From Pseudooctadecabacter jejudonensis (GTDB taxonomy: Bacteria; Pseudomonadota; Alphaproteobacteria; Rhodobacterales; Rhodobacteraceae): a stretch of DNA of 64,000 nt. The stretch covers positions 558,001 through 622,000 of the forward strand of contig NZ_FWFT01000002.1 in assembly GCF_900172275.1 (NCBI RefSeq), in the 5' to 3' direction. Position 1 is the first letter of the stretch. Every line of letters begins with the position of its first letter. The notes below the pieces were generated by a model. The model saw only the letters and a list, made by a program, of their open reading frames with translations. It did no database searches and was not told where the DNA came from. A program made the position numbers and the translations under genes. This document shows, one piece after another, positions 18,477 through 28,608 of the stretch.

Positions 18477-19538
18477 ATGACCGATCAAACGCCCAGCCTC
18501 GATGATATGAACGCCCGCTCGCGTGAGGTGTTTCGCCGTGTTGTCGAAGGCTACCTCGAAACCGGCGCGCCGGTGGGGTCGCGCACGCTGACGCGCACCT
18601 TGTCCGAACAGGTCAGTGCCGCCACCATCCGCAATGTGATGCAAGACCTCGAATTTCTCGGCCTGCTGGACAGTCCACACGTCAGCGCCGGTCGCATCCC
18701 CACACAACAAGGCCTGCGAATGTTCGTCGATGGTTTGCTTGAGGTTGGCGATCTTGACGGCTCGGACCGCGCCAAGATTGATCAAACCATGGGCGGCAAC
18801 AGCGATGATGTTGCAACACTGCTGGATCGTGTCGGCTCCGCCCTCTCCGGCGTCACCCAGGGCGCCAGCCTTGTCCTCGCGCCCAAGCACGAAGCCGAAA
18901 TAAAACACATCGAATTTGTCAGCCTGGCCGCCGACCGCGCGTTGGTTGTTCTGGTCTTCGCCGATGGTCATGTGGAAAACCGCGTCTTCACCCCACCCCC
19001 GGGGCAAACCCCGTCGTCCATGCGTGAGGCCGCGAATTTCATCAATGCCCTCGCTGCCGGTCGCACCCTGTCTGAATTGGGCAAGGCGATCGAACGGGAA
19101 ATGAAAACCCGACGGCAAGAGATTGATACGCTTGCCGCAGAACTCGTCTCCTCCGGTGCCGCAATCTGGGAAAACAAAGGCGAATCAACCGAACGGCTGA
19201 TCGTGCGGGGCCGCGGAAATCTGCTGACCGAGGATGATCAGGCAGACCTCGCCCGCATCCGCACGCTCTTCGATGATCTTGAACGCAAGCGTGACATCGC
19301 CGAATTTCTTGATCTGACAGAGGCCGGCGACGGCGTGCGCATTTTCATTGGCTCTGAAAACAAACTTTTCTCACTTTCGGGTTCCTCTTTGGTGGTTTCC
19401 CCATATATGAACGCTGATCGAAAGATTGTGGGCGCAGTCGGGGTCATCGGGCCCACGCGTCTGAACTACGGGCGCATCGTGCCCATCGTGGATTACACCG
19501 CGCAACTGGTCGGAAAACTAATCTCCGATCGCGGATAA
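18477..19538 (+). CDS. hrcA: Heat-inducible transcription repressor HrcA
   Basis: Represses groESL/dnaK-type genes by binding the CIRCE inverted repeat. The 353-residue protein has an N-terminal winged helix (SREVFRRVVEGYLETGAPVGSRTL; VSAATIRNVMQDLEFLGLL) and the HrcA ligand domain with VSPYMNADRKIVGAVGVIGPTRLNY at the C-terminus. I choose the ATG at 18477, preceded by AAGGGG; the frame stays open much further upstream but that part is not HrcA-like. grpE follows after 12 bases, the classical hrcA-grpE pair. I see no full CIRCE in this window, so targets lie elsewhere. Confidence 0.95.
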   Translation: MTDQTPSLDDMNARSREVFRRVVEGYLETGAPVGSRTLTRTLSEQVSAATIRNVMQDLEFLGLLDSPHVSAGRIPTQQGLRMFVDGLLEVGDLDGSDRAKIDQTMGGNSDDVATLLDRVGSALSGVTQGASLVLAPKHEAEIKHIEFVSLAADRALVVLVFADGHVENRVFTPPPGQTPSSMREAANFINALAAGRTLSELGKAIEREMKTRRQEIDTLAAELVSSGAAIWENKGESTERLIVRGRGNLLTEDDQADLARIRTLFDDLERKRDIAEFLDLTEAGDGVRIFIGSENKLFSLSGSSLVVSPYMNADRKIVGAVGVIGPTRLNYGRIVPIVDYTAQLVGKLISDRG

Positions 19539-19550
19539 GAAGGTTAGGTC

Positions 19551-20123
19551 ATGGCTGACAAAGACAACGAATTTCTGGACGACATCATGGCGGACGTGAA
19601 CAGCGGCCCCGAAGATGAAATGACACTCGACGACCTCGCCAACGAAGAGGTGAATGAGGACATCGTCGATCTGCAGGCCGAAATCGCTGAATTGAAAGAC
19701 GCTTACATGCGTGCCCTTGCGGATGCTGAAAACACCCGCAAACGCGCCGACCGTGACCGGCGTGAGGCTGAAAATTACGGCGGTTCCCGTCTCGCCCGTG
19801 ACTTGCTGCCTGTTTATGACAACCTCGAACGTGCGCTGTCCAACGCGAAGGAAGACGGCAAAGAAGGCGACAAGGCCTTGCTTGAAGGCGTCGAACTCAC
19901 CATGCGCGCCCTCGTCGAAGTTTTCAAAAAGCACGGTATCCAGCCTATTAAGCCTGAGGTTGGCGACGCCTTTGATCCTCAGCATCACGAAGCGATGTTT
20001 GAGGCCCCCGTGCCCGGCACCACCAAAGGTGACATTATTCAGGTTTCCGCAACCGGCTTCATGTTGCACGATCGTCTGTTGCGTCCCGCGCAGGTCGGCG
20101 TGTCCTCTACGCCGAAGTCTTGA
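19551..20123 (+). CDS. grpE: Nucleotide exchange factor GrpE
   Basis: Promotes ADP release from DnaK. The 190-residue protein has an acidic disordered N-terminus (1-40), a long coiled coil (about 42-90; LQAEIAELKDAYMRALADAENTRKR), and the beta-wing domain with DAFDPQHHEAMFEAP and GFMLHDRLLRPAQVGVS, all typical of GrpE. It follows hrcA closely. Its last 17 bases overlap the end of convergent mutS. Confidence 0.96.
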   Translation: MADKDNEFLDDIMADVNSGPEDEMTLDDLANEEVNEDIVDLQAEIAELKDAYMRALADAENTRKRADRDRREAENYGGSRLARDLLPVYDNLERALSNAKEDGKEGDKALLEGVELTMRALVEVFKKHGIQPIKPEVGDAFDPQHHEAMFEAPVPGTTKGDIIQVSATGFMLHDRLLRPAQVGVSSTPKS

Positions 20124-22731
20124 TCAGCCCGCGTAGCTCATAAATCAGATCCAACGCCTCTTTCGGCGACAGATCATCGGGCAAGACATCCTTCAACCGC
20201 GCCTCCACCTCGGACGGCGCGGTTTTTGCTGGGGCGGGCGCTGGTGTGGCACTAAACAACGGCAAATCATCGATAACGGCCTTTTGCTGCCCTTCCCGCT
20301 CGCCCTTCTCCAACGCTTCCAACACCACCTTCGCGCGGTCCACGACGGCGCTGGGCAATCCGGCCAACCGCGCCACCTGCACCCCGTAAGACCGATCCGC
20401 CGTGCCGCGTTTCACTTCATGCAGGAAAATCACATCGCCTTCCCATTCCTTCACGCTCACCGTCGCATTGGCCACCGCATCCAACTTGTCCGAAAGCTGC
20501 GTCATCTCATGGTAATGGGTCGCAAACAGCGCGCGGCACCGGTTTACATCGTGCAGATGTTCCAGCGTCGCCCAGGCAATCGACAACCCGTCATAGGTCG
20601 CCGTGCCCCGCCCGATTTCATCCAAGATCACCAAGGCCCGATCATCCGCTTGATTCAAAATCGCCGCTGTTTCGACCATTTCCACCATGAATGTGGATTG
20701 CCCCTTGCTCAGATCATCTGACGCGCCAACGCGACTGAAAATCTGGCTGACCACCCCGATTTCAGCCGCCGATGCAGGCACAAACGCCCCCATCTGCGCC
20801 AACACCGCGATCAGGGCGTTCTGCCGCAAATACGTCGACTTACCGGCCATGTTCGGCCCGGTCAGCAACCAGATGGATTCACCCGTCAGGTCACAATCAT
20901 TCGCTACAAACGGTGTGCCCGACGGTTTCAACGACGCCTCAACCACCGGATGCCGCCCGTCTGTGATCACAAACTCTCGCCCCGATGTCATCACTGGCCG
21001 AACCCAGCTTTCTTCCCGCGCCAAACGGGCCAAACCGGCGCTCAGATCAAATTCCGCCAACGCCCGCGCCAGCGTAAACAACTGTGGCGCTTGCGCCAAA
21101 ATCGCATCTCTCAGGCTGGAATAGAGACGTTTCTCAATCTCCAGACACTGCCCACCCGCATTCAAAATGCGCGTTTCCAGTTCGGACAGCTCAACGGTGG
21201 TGAACCGCACCTGATTGGCTGTTGTCTGACGGTGAATGAACGTTTCAGACAAGGGCGCGGCCAGCATTTTAGCCGAATGGGTCGCCGTCACCTCGATGAA
21301 ATAGCCCAGCACGTTGTTGTGCTTGATTTTCAACGCGGCAATTTCAGTGTCCTCAGAATACCGTTGCTGCATCTGCGCGATCACCGATCGGCCTTCATCG
21401 CGCAGCGACCGAAATTCATCCAACTCGGCGTCATACCCAGACGCCACAAACCCGCCATCTCGTGCCAGCAATGGCGGCTCGGCCACCAATGCCGCATCCA
21501 GCAGATCCAACACTTCGCCCTGCCCCACCAAATCGCGGGCCGACTGTGCCAGAACCTCTGGCATGTCGTCAGGCAAAGCATCGGCAATCGCCTCGGCCTG
21601 CGCAATCGCGCCTCGGATCGCCGCCATGTCGCGTGGCCCGCCCCGATCCAGAGACAGCCGCGACAACGCACGGTCCAGATCAGGCACCTCACGCAACCGA
21701 TCTTCCAATAACGCGGCCACATCGCCTCGATCCAGACACCAGGCCACCGCATCATGCCGCGCCCCGATCAGATCCAAATCCCGTGACGGTGACGCCAACC
21801 GCCGTTCCAACAAGCGCGCCCCACCAGACGTCAGCGTCTTGTCGATCACCGACAACAGCGATCCGGCGCGCCCACCTGCCATGCCATGTGTCAATTCCAA
21901 CGATTTCCGTGTCGCGGCATCAATCTGCATCGCCGCGTCGCGCGCTTCCCGAACCGGCGGACGCAGCAGGGGTAATTTGCCCTTTTGGGTAATGTCCAGA
22001 TATTCAACCACGGCAGACATCGCCGCAATCTCAGCCCGCGAAAACGCGCCAAATCCGTCGAGAGATTTGACAGAATAGACACTGTTCAGGCGTTTTTCGC
22101 CATTTGTGCTGTCAAATGCCGCGTTCCCCAATACCGTCAAAGCAGCGCCGCTGTCTTCGACAATCGTGCCAAAATCTGCCTCTACACTGTCGGCCAGCAA
22201 CACTTCTTTCGGGGACAGCCGGGCCAATTCGGGCCCCAATCCCGCTGCATCACACGCCAGAACTGAAAACGCCCCCGTCGAAATATCAACCCAGGCCAAC
22301 GCCCCGTCCCCGCGCACATCCGCAAAGGCCGCCAGAAAGTTGTGACGTCGCGCGTCCAGCAATGAATCCTCGGTCAACGTGCCCGGCGTCACCACCCGCG
22401 TGACGCCCCGTTTCACCACCGCCTTATATCCGCGCTTCTTCGCCTCAGCCGGTGTTTCCAACTGCTCACACACCGCCACGCGATGCCCTTTGCGGATCAA
22501 CGTCAGCAAATACCCTTCGGCGGCATGAAACGGCACGCCGCACATGGCAATATCTTCGCCCAGATGCTTCCCACGTTTCGTCAGCGCAATGTCCAAGGCC
22601 TCTGCCGCCTTGACCGCATCGTCGAAGAACAGCTCATAAAAATCGCCCATGCGATAGAACAGCAAGGCGTCCGCATGGTCGGCTTTGATCTCTAGGTATT
22701 GCGCCATCATTGGCGTCACGGTGCTGCTCAT
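20107..22731 (-). CDS. mutS: DNA mismatch repair ATPase MutS
   Basis: Recognises mispairs and small loops and starts repair with MutL. The 874-residue form has the N-terminal mismatch-binding FYE (F31, E33 in MGDFYELFF), connector, lever and clamp domains, then the ABC-type ATPase: Walker A GPNMAGKST (about 623-631), the STFMVEMVETA loop, Walker B VILDEIGRGTATYDG and ATHYHEM. A helix-turn-helix and tail end the protein (LSPKEALDLIYELRGLI). The start at 22731 follows a strong GGGGGGAC ribosome site; an ATG nine codons upstream is less likely. Length fits MutS1. Confidence 0.96.
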   Translation of the reverse strand: MSSTVTPMMAQYLEIKADHADALLFYRMGDFYELFFDDAVKAAEALDIALTKRGKHLGEDIAMCGVPFHAAEGYLLTLIRKGHRVAVCEQLETPAEAKKRGYKAVVKRGVTRVVTPGTLTEDSLLDARRHNFLAAFADVRGDGALAWVDISTGAFSVLACDAAGLGPELARLSPKEVLLADSVEADFGTIVEDSGAALTVLGNAAFDSTNGEKRLNSVYSVKSLDGFGAFSRAEIAAMSAVVEYLDITQKGKLPLLRPPVREARDAAMQIDAATRKSLELTHGMAGGRAGSLLSVIDKTLTSGGARLLERRLASPSRDLDLIGARHDAVAWCLDRGDVAALLEDRLREVPDLDRALSRLSLDRGGPRDMAAIRGAIAQAEAIADALPDDMPEVLAQSARDLVGQGEVLDLLDAALVAEPPLLARDGGFVASGYDAELDEFRSLRDEGRSVIAQMQQRYSEDTEIAALKIKHNNVLGYFIEVTATHSAKMLAAPLSETFIHRQTTANQVRFTTVELSELETRILNAGGQCLEIEKRLYSSLRDAILAQAPQLFTLARALAEFDLSAGLARLAREESWVRPVMTSGREFVITDGRHPVVEASLKPSGTPFVANDCDLTGESIWLLTGPNMAGKSTYLRQNALIAVLAQMGAFVPASAAEIGVVSQIFSRVGASDDLSKGQSTFMVEMVETAAILNQADDRALVILDEIGRGTATYDGLSIAWATLEHLHDVNRCRALFATHYHEMTQLSDKLDAVANATVSVKEWEGDVIFLHEVKRGTADRSYGVQVARLAGLPSAVVDRAKVVLEALEKGEREGQQKAVIDDLPLFSATPAPAPAKTAPSEVEARLKDVLPDDLSPKEALDLIYELRGLIKTSA

Positions 22732-22853
22732 CTGTCCCCCCGAACATTGCCTCGCCAACCTACCCAGCCAATGTTAGCGACGAAAGTGCTAAAACGGACG
22801 GTTGCCGCCCTGAAACCGGCCCCCTATCAATGCAAGACGCAAGGGAGGCGAAC

Positions 22854-25109
22854 ATGGCAAACAACAAGGTCACACGCGAGGACGCATTGGCGTTTCACCT
22901 GGAACCGACCCCCGGCAAATGGGAGATCAACGCAACCGTCCCAATGACCACCCAACGTGATTTGTCATTGGCCTATTCCCCCGGTGTCGCCGTGCCCTGC
23001 GAAGACATCGCAGCAAAGCCTGAACTGGCCTACGACTACACGAACAAGGGCAACCTCGTCGCGGTCATTTCCAACGGTACAGCCGTTCTGGGATTGGGCA
23101 ATTTGGGTGCATTAGGGTCGAAACCGGTGATGGAGGGGAAGGCCGTTTTGTTCAAACGGTTTGCTGATGTAAACTCCATCGACATCGAACTCGATACCGA
23201 GGACGTGGACGCCTTTTGCAATGCCGTCAAACTCATGGGTCCGACCTTTGGTGGCATCAACCTTGAGGACATCAAGGCGCCCGAGTGTTTCATGATCGAA
23301 CAGCGTCTCAAGGAAGAAATGGACATTCCGGTCTTTCATGATGACCAACACGGCACCGCCGTCATCTGCGCCGCTGGTTTGATCAATGCTCTGCACATTT
23401 CGGGCAAGAAAATCGAAGACGTCAAAATCGTTCTCAATGGCGCGGGCGCTGCGGGCATCGCCTGTATCGAACTTCTCAAGGCGATGGGCGCGCAGCACAA
23501 CAACTGCATCGTCTGCGACACCAAAGGCGTGATTTTCCAAGGCCGGACCGAGGGCATGAACCAGTGGAAATCGGCCCATGCCATCACCACGGACCTGCGC
23601 ACGCTTGAGGACGCGATGAAGGGTGCGGACGTGTTCCTTGGCGTTTCTGTCAAAGGCGCAGTGACACCTGAGATGGTGCAATCCATGGCCGACAACCCCG
23701 TCATTTTCGCGATGGCCAATCCAGATCCTGAGATCACCCCCGAAGAGGCGCATGAGGTGCGGGTGGACGCGATTGTCGCGACCGGTCGCAGCGACTACCC
23801 CAACCAGGTGAACAACGTCCTCGGGTTTCCCTATCTGTTCCGCGGCGCGCTCGATATCCATGCCCGCGCGATCAATGACGAGATGAAAATCGCCTGCGCC
23901 CACGCCCTTGCCCAGTTGGCGCGCGAGGATGTGCCTGATGAGGTCGCAATGGCCTACGGCAAGAAACTGACCTTCGGACGGGATTACATCATCCCCACGC
24001 CTTTTGATCCGCGACTGATCTATGTGGTGCCGCCGGCAGTCGCCCGCGCGGGCATGGACACTGGCGTCGCGCGTCGGCCGATTGTCGACATGGACAGTTA
24101 CGAACTTGGCCTGAAAACGCGGATGGACCCGACCGCATCTATCCTGCGCGGCATCAACGCCCGCGCCCGCGCCAACCAAAACACGGTGGTCTTTGCCGAA
24201 GGAGACGACACCCGCGTCCTGCGCGCCGCGGTTCAATACCAACGCTCCGGTTTTGGTCGTGCGTTGGTTGTTGGCCGCACCGATGACGTGAAGCAAAAGC
24301 TGGAGGCCGAGGGCCTGGGCGATGCAGTGCGCGAACTCCGCGTCGTCAACGCTGCCAACACGGACCATTTGGAAACTTACAAGGAATTTCTCTACAACCG
24401 CCTGCAACGCAAAGGCCATGATCGGCAGGATATCCACCGCATGGCGTCGCGTGATCGTCATGTTTTTGCATCCCTGATGTTGGCCCATGGTCACGCCGAC
24501 GGGATGGTGACCGGCGCCACCCGTAAATCTGCGCATGTGTTGGAACTGATCAATCACGTTTTCGACGCGGGCCCCCACGACGGTGCCGTAGGTGTCACCG
24601 CTGTCCTTCACAAAGGTCGCATCGTCCTCATCTCCGATACGCTTGTCCACGAATGGCCCGATGAAAACGATCTGGCTGACATCGCCGAACGCGGGGCCGA
24701 GGTTGCTCGCACCCTAGGGATGGAGCCCCGGGTTGCCTTTCTGTCCTTCTCAACCTTCGGCTATCCCGTCTCTGAACGGGCAGAGAAAATGCACATCGCG
24801 CCCAATGTCCTCGAAGCACGTGGCGTTGATTTCGAATTCGAAGGTGAGATGACAGTTGACGTTGCCCTCAACACCAAAGCGCAAGAGGCCTACCCGTTCC
24901 AACGTCTGACAGGTCCAGCCAACGTGCTGGTCGTGCCCGCGCGCCACTCTGCGTCGATCTCTGTGAAACTGATGCAGGAAATGGCGGGCGCGACGGTGAT
25001 CGGCCCTATTCTGGCAGGCATCGATAGGCCCATTCAGATCTGTTCAACCGTCAGCACGGTGAACGATATCCTCAACATGGCGGTCCTCGCCTCAAGCACG
25101 GCTAAGTAA
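22854..25109 (+). CDS. maeB: NADP-dependent malic enzyme with phosphotransacetylase-like domain
   Basis: Oxidative decarboxylation of malate to pyruvate giving NADPH. The 751-residue protein has the malic domain first (about 1-170; SLAYSPGVAVPC, VFHDDQHGTAV), then the NAD(P)-binding domain (about 170-430; VLNGAGAAGIACIELL, FAMANPDPEI), then a phosphate-acetyltransferase-like domain (about 440-751). The last is common in MaeB but not catalytic as Pta and serves regulation by acetyl-CoA. The ATG at 22854 has GGGAGG upstream. The stop is followed at once by the ribokinase ATG. Confidence 0.94.
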   Translation: MANNKVTREDALAFHLEPTPGKWEINATVPMTTQRDLSLAYSPGVAVPCEDIAAKPELAYDYTNKGNLVAVISNGTAVLGLGNLGALGSKPVMEGKAVLFKRFADVNSIDIELDTEDVDAFCNAVKLMGPTFGGINLEDIKAPECFMIEQRLKEEMDIPVFHDDQHGTAVICAAGLINALHISGKKIEDVKIVLNGAGAAGIACIELLKAMGAQHNNCIVCDTKGVIFQGRTEGMNQWKSAHAITTDLRTLEDAMKGADVFLGVSVKGAVTPEMVQSMADNPVIFAMANPDPEITPEEAHEVRVDAIVATGRSDYPNQVNNVLGFPYLFRGALDIHARAINDEMKIACAHALAQLAREDVPDEVAMAYGKKLTFGRDYIIPTPFDPRLIYVVPPAVARAGMDTGVARRPIVDMDSYELGLKTRMDPTASILRGINARARANQNTVVFAEGDDTRVLRAAVQYQRSGFGRALVVGRTDDVKQKLEAEGLGDAVRELRVVNAANTDHLETYKEFLYNRLQRKGHDRQDIHRMASRDRHVFASLMLAHGHADGMVTGATRKSAHVLELINHVFDAGPHDGAVGVTAVLHKGRIVLISDTLVHEWPDENDLADIAERGAEVARTLGMEPRVAFLSFSTFGYPVSERAEKMHIAPNVLEARGVDFEFEGEMTVDVALNTKAQEAYPFQRLTGPANVLVVPARHSASISVKLMQEMAGATVIGPILAGIDRPIQICSTVSTVNDILNMAVLASSTAK

Positions 25110-25976
25110 ATGGCACTCTGGAACCTTGGCGGCATCAACGCCGATCACGTCTACGGCGTCCCGCATATTCCCGCCCCGGGGGAGACGTTGGATGGACAGT
25201 CCCACAGTCTCTATCTCGGCGGAAAAGGGGCCAATATGTCCGTTGCCGCCGCCCGCGCGGGCACCCACGTCCGCCACATTGGGGCCGTCGGCGAAGACGG
25301 CGCATGGGCGCGGGACCGGCTGATGGAATACGGCGTCGATACACGCGCGATCACAACCGTCGAGGCTGACACCGCTCATGCGATCATCTTCGTTGCTGAG
25401 GATGGTGAAAATGCGATCATGGTCTATCCCGGCGCCAACCGTGCCATCCCCGAAGACCACCTAAAACAGTCACTAACACAGGCCGAAACCGGTGATTGGT
25501 TCGTTTGTCAGAATGAGGTGAACCTCCAAGACGAAGCGGTAAAGCTCGCCGCTGACATGGGTCTGAACGTCGCCTATGCGGCCGCCCCTTTTGATGCAGA
25601 TGTCACAAAACGTCTTTTGCCGTACCTCGATTTTCTGATCTTGAACGAGGTTGAGGCAGACCAGCTGAAACAGGCCACAGGCCAAGGCCCCGCTGATCTG
25701 CCCGTGCGCGACGTGGTTGTCACCTTGGGCGCAAAGGGCGCGCAATGGTTCGGGGAAAACGGTGTCGTCGATGTGGCACCCCACGTCGTGACCGCAGTGG
25801 ATACAACTGGCGCGGGCGACACCTTCACGGGCTACGTCTTGGCGGGCCTCGATCGGGGGCAACCGATGGAACAGGCGCTAAAAACGGCGGCTAAGGCCTC
25901 CGCCCTTATGGTCACACGTCACGGCACCGCCGACGTCATCCCCGATCTGGCCGAGGTTCAGGCGTTCAGTGGGTGA
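25110..25976 (+). CDS. rbsK: PfkB-family sugar kinase, ribokinase-like
   Basis: A 288-residue kinase of the PfkB/ribokinase family. The N-terminal sugar-binding GGKGANMSVAAARAG (about 31-45), and the C-terminal signature DTTGAGDTFTGYV with catalytic Asp near 237 and the anion hole GAGD, are intact. Ribose is the likeliest substrate but other pentoses or hexoses are possible. There is no ribose ABC system or regulator nearby. The gene starts directly after the maeB stop (TAA-ATG), suggesting translational coupling with malic enzyme. It overlaps convergent msrA by 11 bases. Confidence 0.85.
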   Translation: MALWNLGGINADHVYGVPHIPAPGETLDGQSHSLYLGGKGANMSVAAARAGTHVRHIGAVGEDGAWARDRLMEYGVDTRAITTVEADTAHAIIFVAEDGENAIMVYPGANRAIPEDHLKQSLTQAETGDWFVCQNEVNLQDEAVKLAADMGLNVAYAAAPFDADVTKRLLPYLDFLILNEVEADQLKQATGQGPADLPVRDVVVTLGAKGAQWFGENGVVDVAPHVVTAVDTTGAGDTFTGYVLAGLDRGQPMEQALKTAAKASALMVTRHGTADVIPDLAEVQAFSG

Positions 25977-26625
25977 TGAACGGCGCGTTTGAACCCCAGA
26001 TCGCCTCAACCCGTGCATCACGTCCACAGGCTTCGCGGTAGAACGCGTAAGCCTCATCTTGCCGCTTGGGGCCAGCCCGCGTCAGCAGCAACCGGCTGCC
26101 TTTGTAATAATCCTGATGGTAAGCTTCAGCTTCGTAAAACGGGGCCGCCTGCATGATCGGGGTCACGACGGTTTGTCCCAATTCGGCCTCCGCCGATGCC
26201 TTGGCGGCCCGCGCTGCGTCAAGTTGCGCTTGCGTCGAAACAAAAATCGCCGTGCGGTAGCTGTCACCGCGATCACAAAATTGCCCGCCTGCATCCAGCG
26301 GATCAATCGACCGGAAAAACAAATCATAGATCTGCCGTTCGCTGATCTGGCCGCGGTCAAATCGGATCTCAACCGCCTCATAATGGCCGCTGCCCGACAT
26401 GGTGGCATAGGTCGGGTTCTCGGTCGTCCCGCCGGTATAGCCTGAAACAACCTCCGCGACGCCGCGCACCTTCTCAAAATCACTTTCGACGCACCAGAAA
26501 CAGCCACCGGCCACGGTGATCGTTTGCATGTCGCGCGCGTCGGCTTTGCTTGCGTTCAGAAGGGTGGCAATTCCAATGCTCACCGCCAGGGCAAAGGTTT
26601 TCAAATTTGTCGTCAGATGTGTCAT
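25966..26625 (-). CDS. msrA: Peptide methionine (S)-S-oxide reductase MsrA, exported
   Basis: Repairs the S-diastereomer of methionine sulfoxide. The 219-residue form starts MTHLTTNLKTFALAV, with GAGG upstream, and its hydrophobic N-terminus ending near SKADA looks like a Sec signal, so it is probably periplasmic. The active site GCFWCVE has the catalytic Cys at about 42; GSGHYEAVEIRFD, the YHQDYY segment and a C-terminal Cys are typical. A longer start at 26688 is less likely because it would bury the signal peptide. It is divergent from nothing and convergent with the ribokinase. Confidence 0.9.
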   Translation of the reverse strand: MTHLTTNLKTFALAVSIGIATLLNASKADARDMQTITVAGGCFWCVESDFEKVRGVAEVVSGYTGGTTENPTYATMSGSGHYEAVEIRFDRGQISERQIYDLFFRSIDPLDAGGQFCDRGDSYRTAIFVSTQAQLDAARAAKASAEAELGQTVVTPIMQAAPFYEAEAYHQDYYKGSRLLLTRAGPKRQDEAYAFYREACGRDARVEAIWGSNAPFITH

Positions 26626-26743
26626 CGCAAACCTCAGGGTGTTGCACATAGCATCGCGCCAGACCTTGCCCGAAACAACCAGGCGCAACGCAATGTCACG
26701 CCCAGTTTACCGATTGCGATTAACCTTTGGTGCCAGCCTGGCT

Positions 26744-26787
26744 GCCATACGCAAGCCATACGCCTGCCATACGCGAGCCATACCAGC
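26744..26787. repeat. Four tandem 11-base repeats
   Basis: GCCATACGCAA, GCCATACGCCT, GCCATACGCGA and GCCATACCAGC lie end to end in the gap between msrA and argG. The first nine bases are identical in the first three copies. It is non-coding as far as I can see. It could be a simple slippage repeat or an array of protein sites. Confidence 0.8.
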
Positions 26788-26830
26788 ATTTACTGGGTTT
26801 TTCGCAAATGGTTAACGGCGCTGGGCGGCG

Positions 26831-28054
26831 TTATTTGACCCGACGATTCCGCGCCGCCAGCAATTTCAAACGCAGTGCATTCAGCTGAATAAAGCCCGCT
26901 GCATCCTTCTGGTCGTATGCGCCCGCGTCTTCTTCAAACGTCACATGCGCCTCGGAATAAAGGCTGTGATCAGACCATCGGCCCACGCAATTTACCGAAC
27001 CTTTATAAAGCTTTAGCGCGACAGTCCCGCTGACGTGCTCTTGGCTTTTATCAATCGCCGCCTGCAGCATTTCGCGTTCGGGGGAGAACCAGAAGCCGTT
27101 GTAAATCAGCTCTGCGTAACGGGGCATTAAGCTGTCTTTAAGGTGGCCTGCGCCACTATCCAGCGTGATCTGTTCAATCCCGCGATGGGCCTCAAGCAAC
27201 ACTGTGCCACCCGGCGTTTCATAGATCCCGCGCGACTTCATCCCAACGAACCGGTTTTCCACGAAATCCAACCGGCCAATCCCGTGCTTTCCGCCCAGTT
27301 CATTCAACTTGGCCAGGATCGTTGCGGGCGACATCGCCTCACCATTGATGGCAGTGGCATCGCCCTTTTCGAACGTGATTTCAATCACTTCCGGCGTATC
27401 GGGTGCATCCTCAGGCGCGACGGTCCGCTGATAAACATAGTCAGGGGCAGCAACAGCGGGGTCTTCCAAAACCTTGCCCTCAGATGAGGTGTGCAGCAGG
27501 TTCGCATCTACAGAAAACGGCGCTTCGCCGCGTTTGTCCTTGGCAATCGGAATCTGATTTTTCTCAGCAAAATCAAGGAGTTTTGTCCGGCTGGACAGAT
27601 CCCACTCCCGCCACGGTGCGATCACCTTGATGTCGGGGTTCAGCGCATAGGCACTCAGCTCAAACCGCACCTGATCGTTGCCCTTGCCCGTCGCCCCATG
27701 GGACACAGCATCCGCGCCCGTCTCAGCCGCAATCTCAACCAACCGCTTCGAAATCAAGGGCCGCGCGATGGAGGTGCCCAGCAAGTACAAACCCTCATAC
27801 AGCGCATTGGCACGGAACATCGGAAAAACAAAGTCGCGCACGAATTCTTCGCGCACATCTTCGATAAAGATGTTCTCTTCCTTGATGCCCAGCGTCACAG
27901 CCTTCTCACGTGCAGGCTCCAACTCCTCCCCCTGGCCCAGATCGGCGGTAAAGGTCACAACCTCACACCCATATTCTGTTTGCAGCCATTTCAGAATGAT
28001 CGACGTGTCCAGACCACCGGAATAGGCAAGGACGACTTTCTTCGGGGCGGACAT
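26831..28054 (-). CDS. argG: Argininosuccinate synthase
   Basis: Joins citrulline and aspartate using ATP in arginine synthesis. The 407-residue protein has the N-type ATP pyrophosphatase loop AYSGGLDTS (about 10-18), [30 protein letters not shown] for citrulline binding, and APWREWDL. Length matches the family. It is preceded by AGGAG. It stands alone, with a gap of 205 bases behind it; the pathway partner argJ is at 58.6 kb. Confidence 0.97.
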   Translation of the reverse strand: MSAPKKVVLAYSGGLDTSIILKWLQTEYGCEVVTFTADLGQGEELEPAREKAVTLGIKEENIFIEDVREEFVRDFVFPMFRANALYEGLYLLGTSIARPLISKRLVEIAAETGADAVSHGATGKGNDQVRFELSAYALNPDIKVIAPWREWDLSSRTKLLDFAEKNQIPIAKDKRGEAPFSVDANLLHTSSEGKVLEDPAVAAPDYVYQRTVAPEDAPDTPEVIEITFEKGDATAINGEAMSPATILAKLNELGGKHGIGRLDFVENRFVGMKSRGIYETPGGTVLLEAHRGIEQITLDSGAGHLKDSLMPRYAELIYNGFWFSPEREMLQAAIDKSQEHVSGTVALKLYKGSVNCVGRWSDHSLYSEAHVTFEEDAGAYDQKDAAGFIQLNALRLKLLAARNRRVK

Positions 28055-28102
28055 GGGCGACTCCTAGATAATTGTTTGGCGCGGATTACGCCGATTTTGA
28101 TG

Positions 28103-28537
28103 TCAGAGCAAGCTGGCCACAAAGGCTGCATCGCCTTCGTTCGTCAGCAGGGCAGGGGCCTCAACCATGGGAACCCAAATCGCGTGGTGTCCCTCTTCGG
28201 TGGGGGGGCCCATACGAAGGGTCGGTTGTGACCAATAAACCGTGCAAATCTTTTCGGCCCAAAGATCGTATTCAGGCATGAAAACAAAGCGTTTGAAAAC
28301 GCCAAGGCGGCGGGGTTTGTCCATACGCCAGCCGGTTTCCTCCATCACCTCACGGTGCAGCGCGGGCAAGGTGTGTTCGCCTGCATCGATCCCACCGCCC
28401 GGCAGTTGCAATTCAGGCGCGTCGCCGTCCTGCACGGTCAGCAACACATCCGCCCCGCGTTGCAGTATCACATAGGCCCCTGGACGCGGCGTGTAGCGCA
28501 TAGCAGGGTCAACGCGTTCGCCGTATCGTCTGATCAT
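28103..28537 (-). CDS. Nudix hydrolase
   Basis: A 144-residue protein with an intact Nudix box: GGGIDAGEHTLPALHREV followed by MEETGW fits G-x5-E-x7-R-E-U-x-E-E-x-G-U. It is preceded by YVILQRG and LLTVQDGDAPELQLPGG. Substrate cannot be told; 8-oxo-dGTP, sugar nucleotides or ADP-ribose are all possible. It is upstream of argG by 48 bases on the same strand and may be cotranscribed with it, and divergent from hslO. Confidence 0.88.
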   Translation of the reverse strand: MIRRYGERVDPAMRYTPRPGAYVILQRGADVLLTVQDGDAPELQLPGGGIDAGEHTLPALHREVMEETGWRMDKPRRLGVFKRFVFMPEYDLWAEKICTVYWSQPTLRMGPPTEEGHHAIWVPMVEAPALLTNEGDAAFVASLL

Positions 28538-28608
28538 GGTCTTTTACCCTGCCTTGTGACACCTATATGGACGCGGTATGCCAATCCCTGACCTGTTAGG
28601 AAAGCCAA

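Noticed and set aside
22774-22792. TTAGC-N9-GCTAA, like a CIRCE element for HrcA
   Set aside because: CIRCE needs nine-base arms (TTAGCACTC/GAGTGCTAA); only the five outer bases fit.
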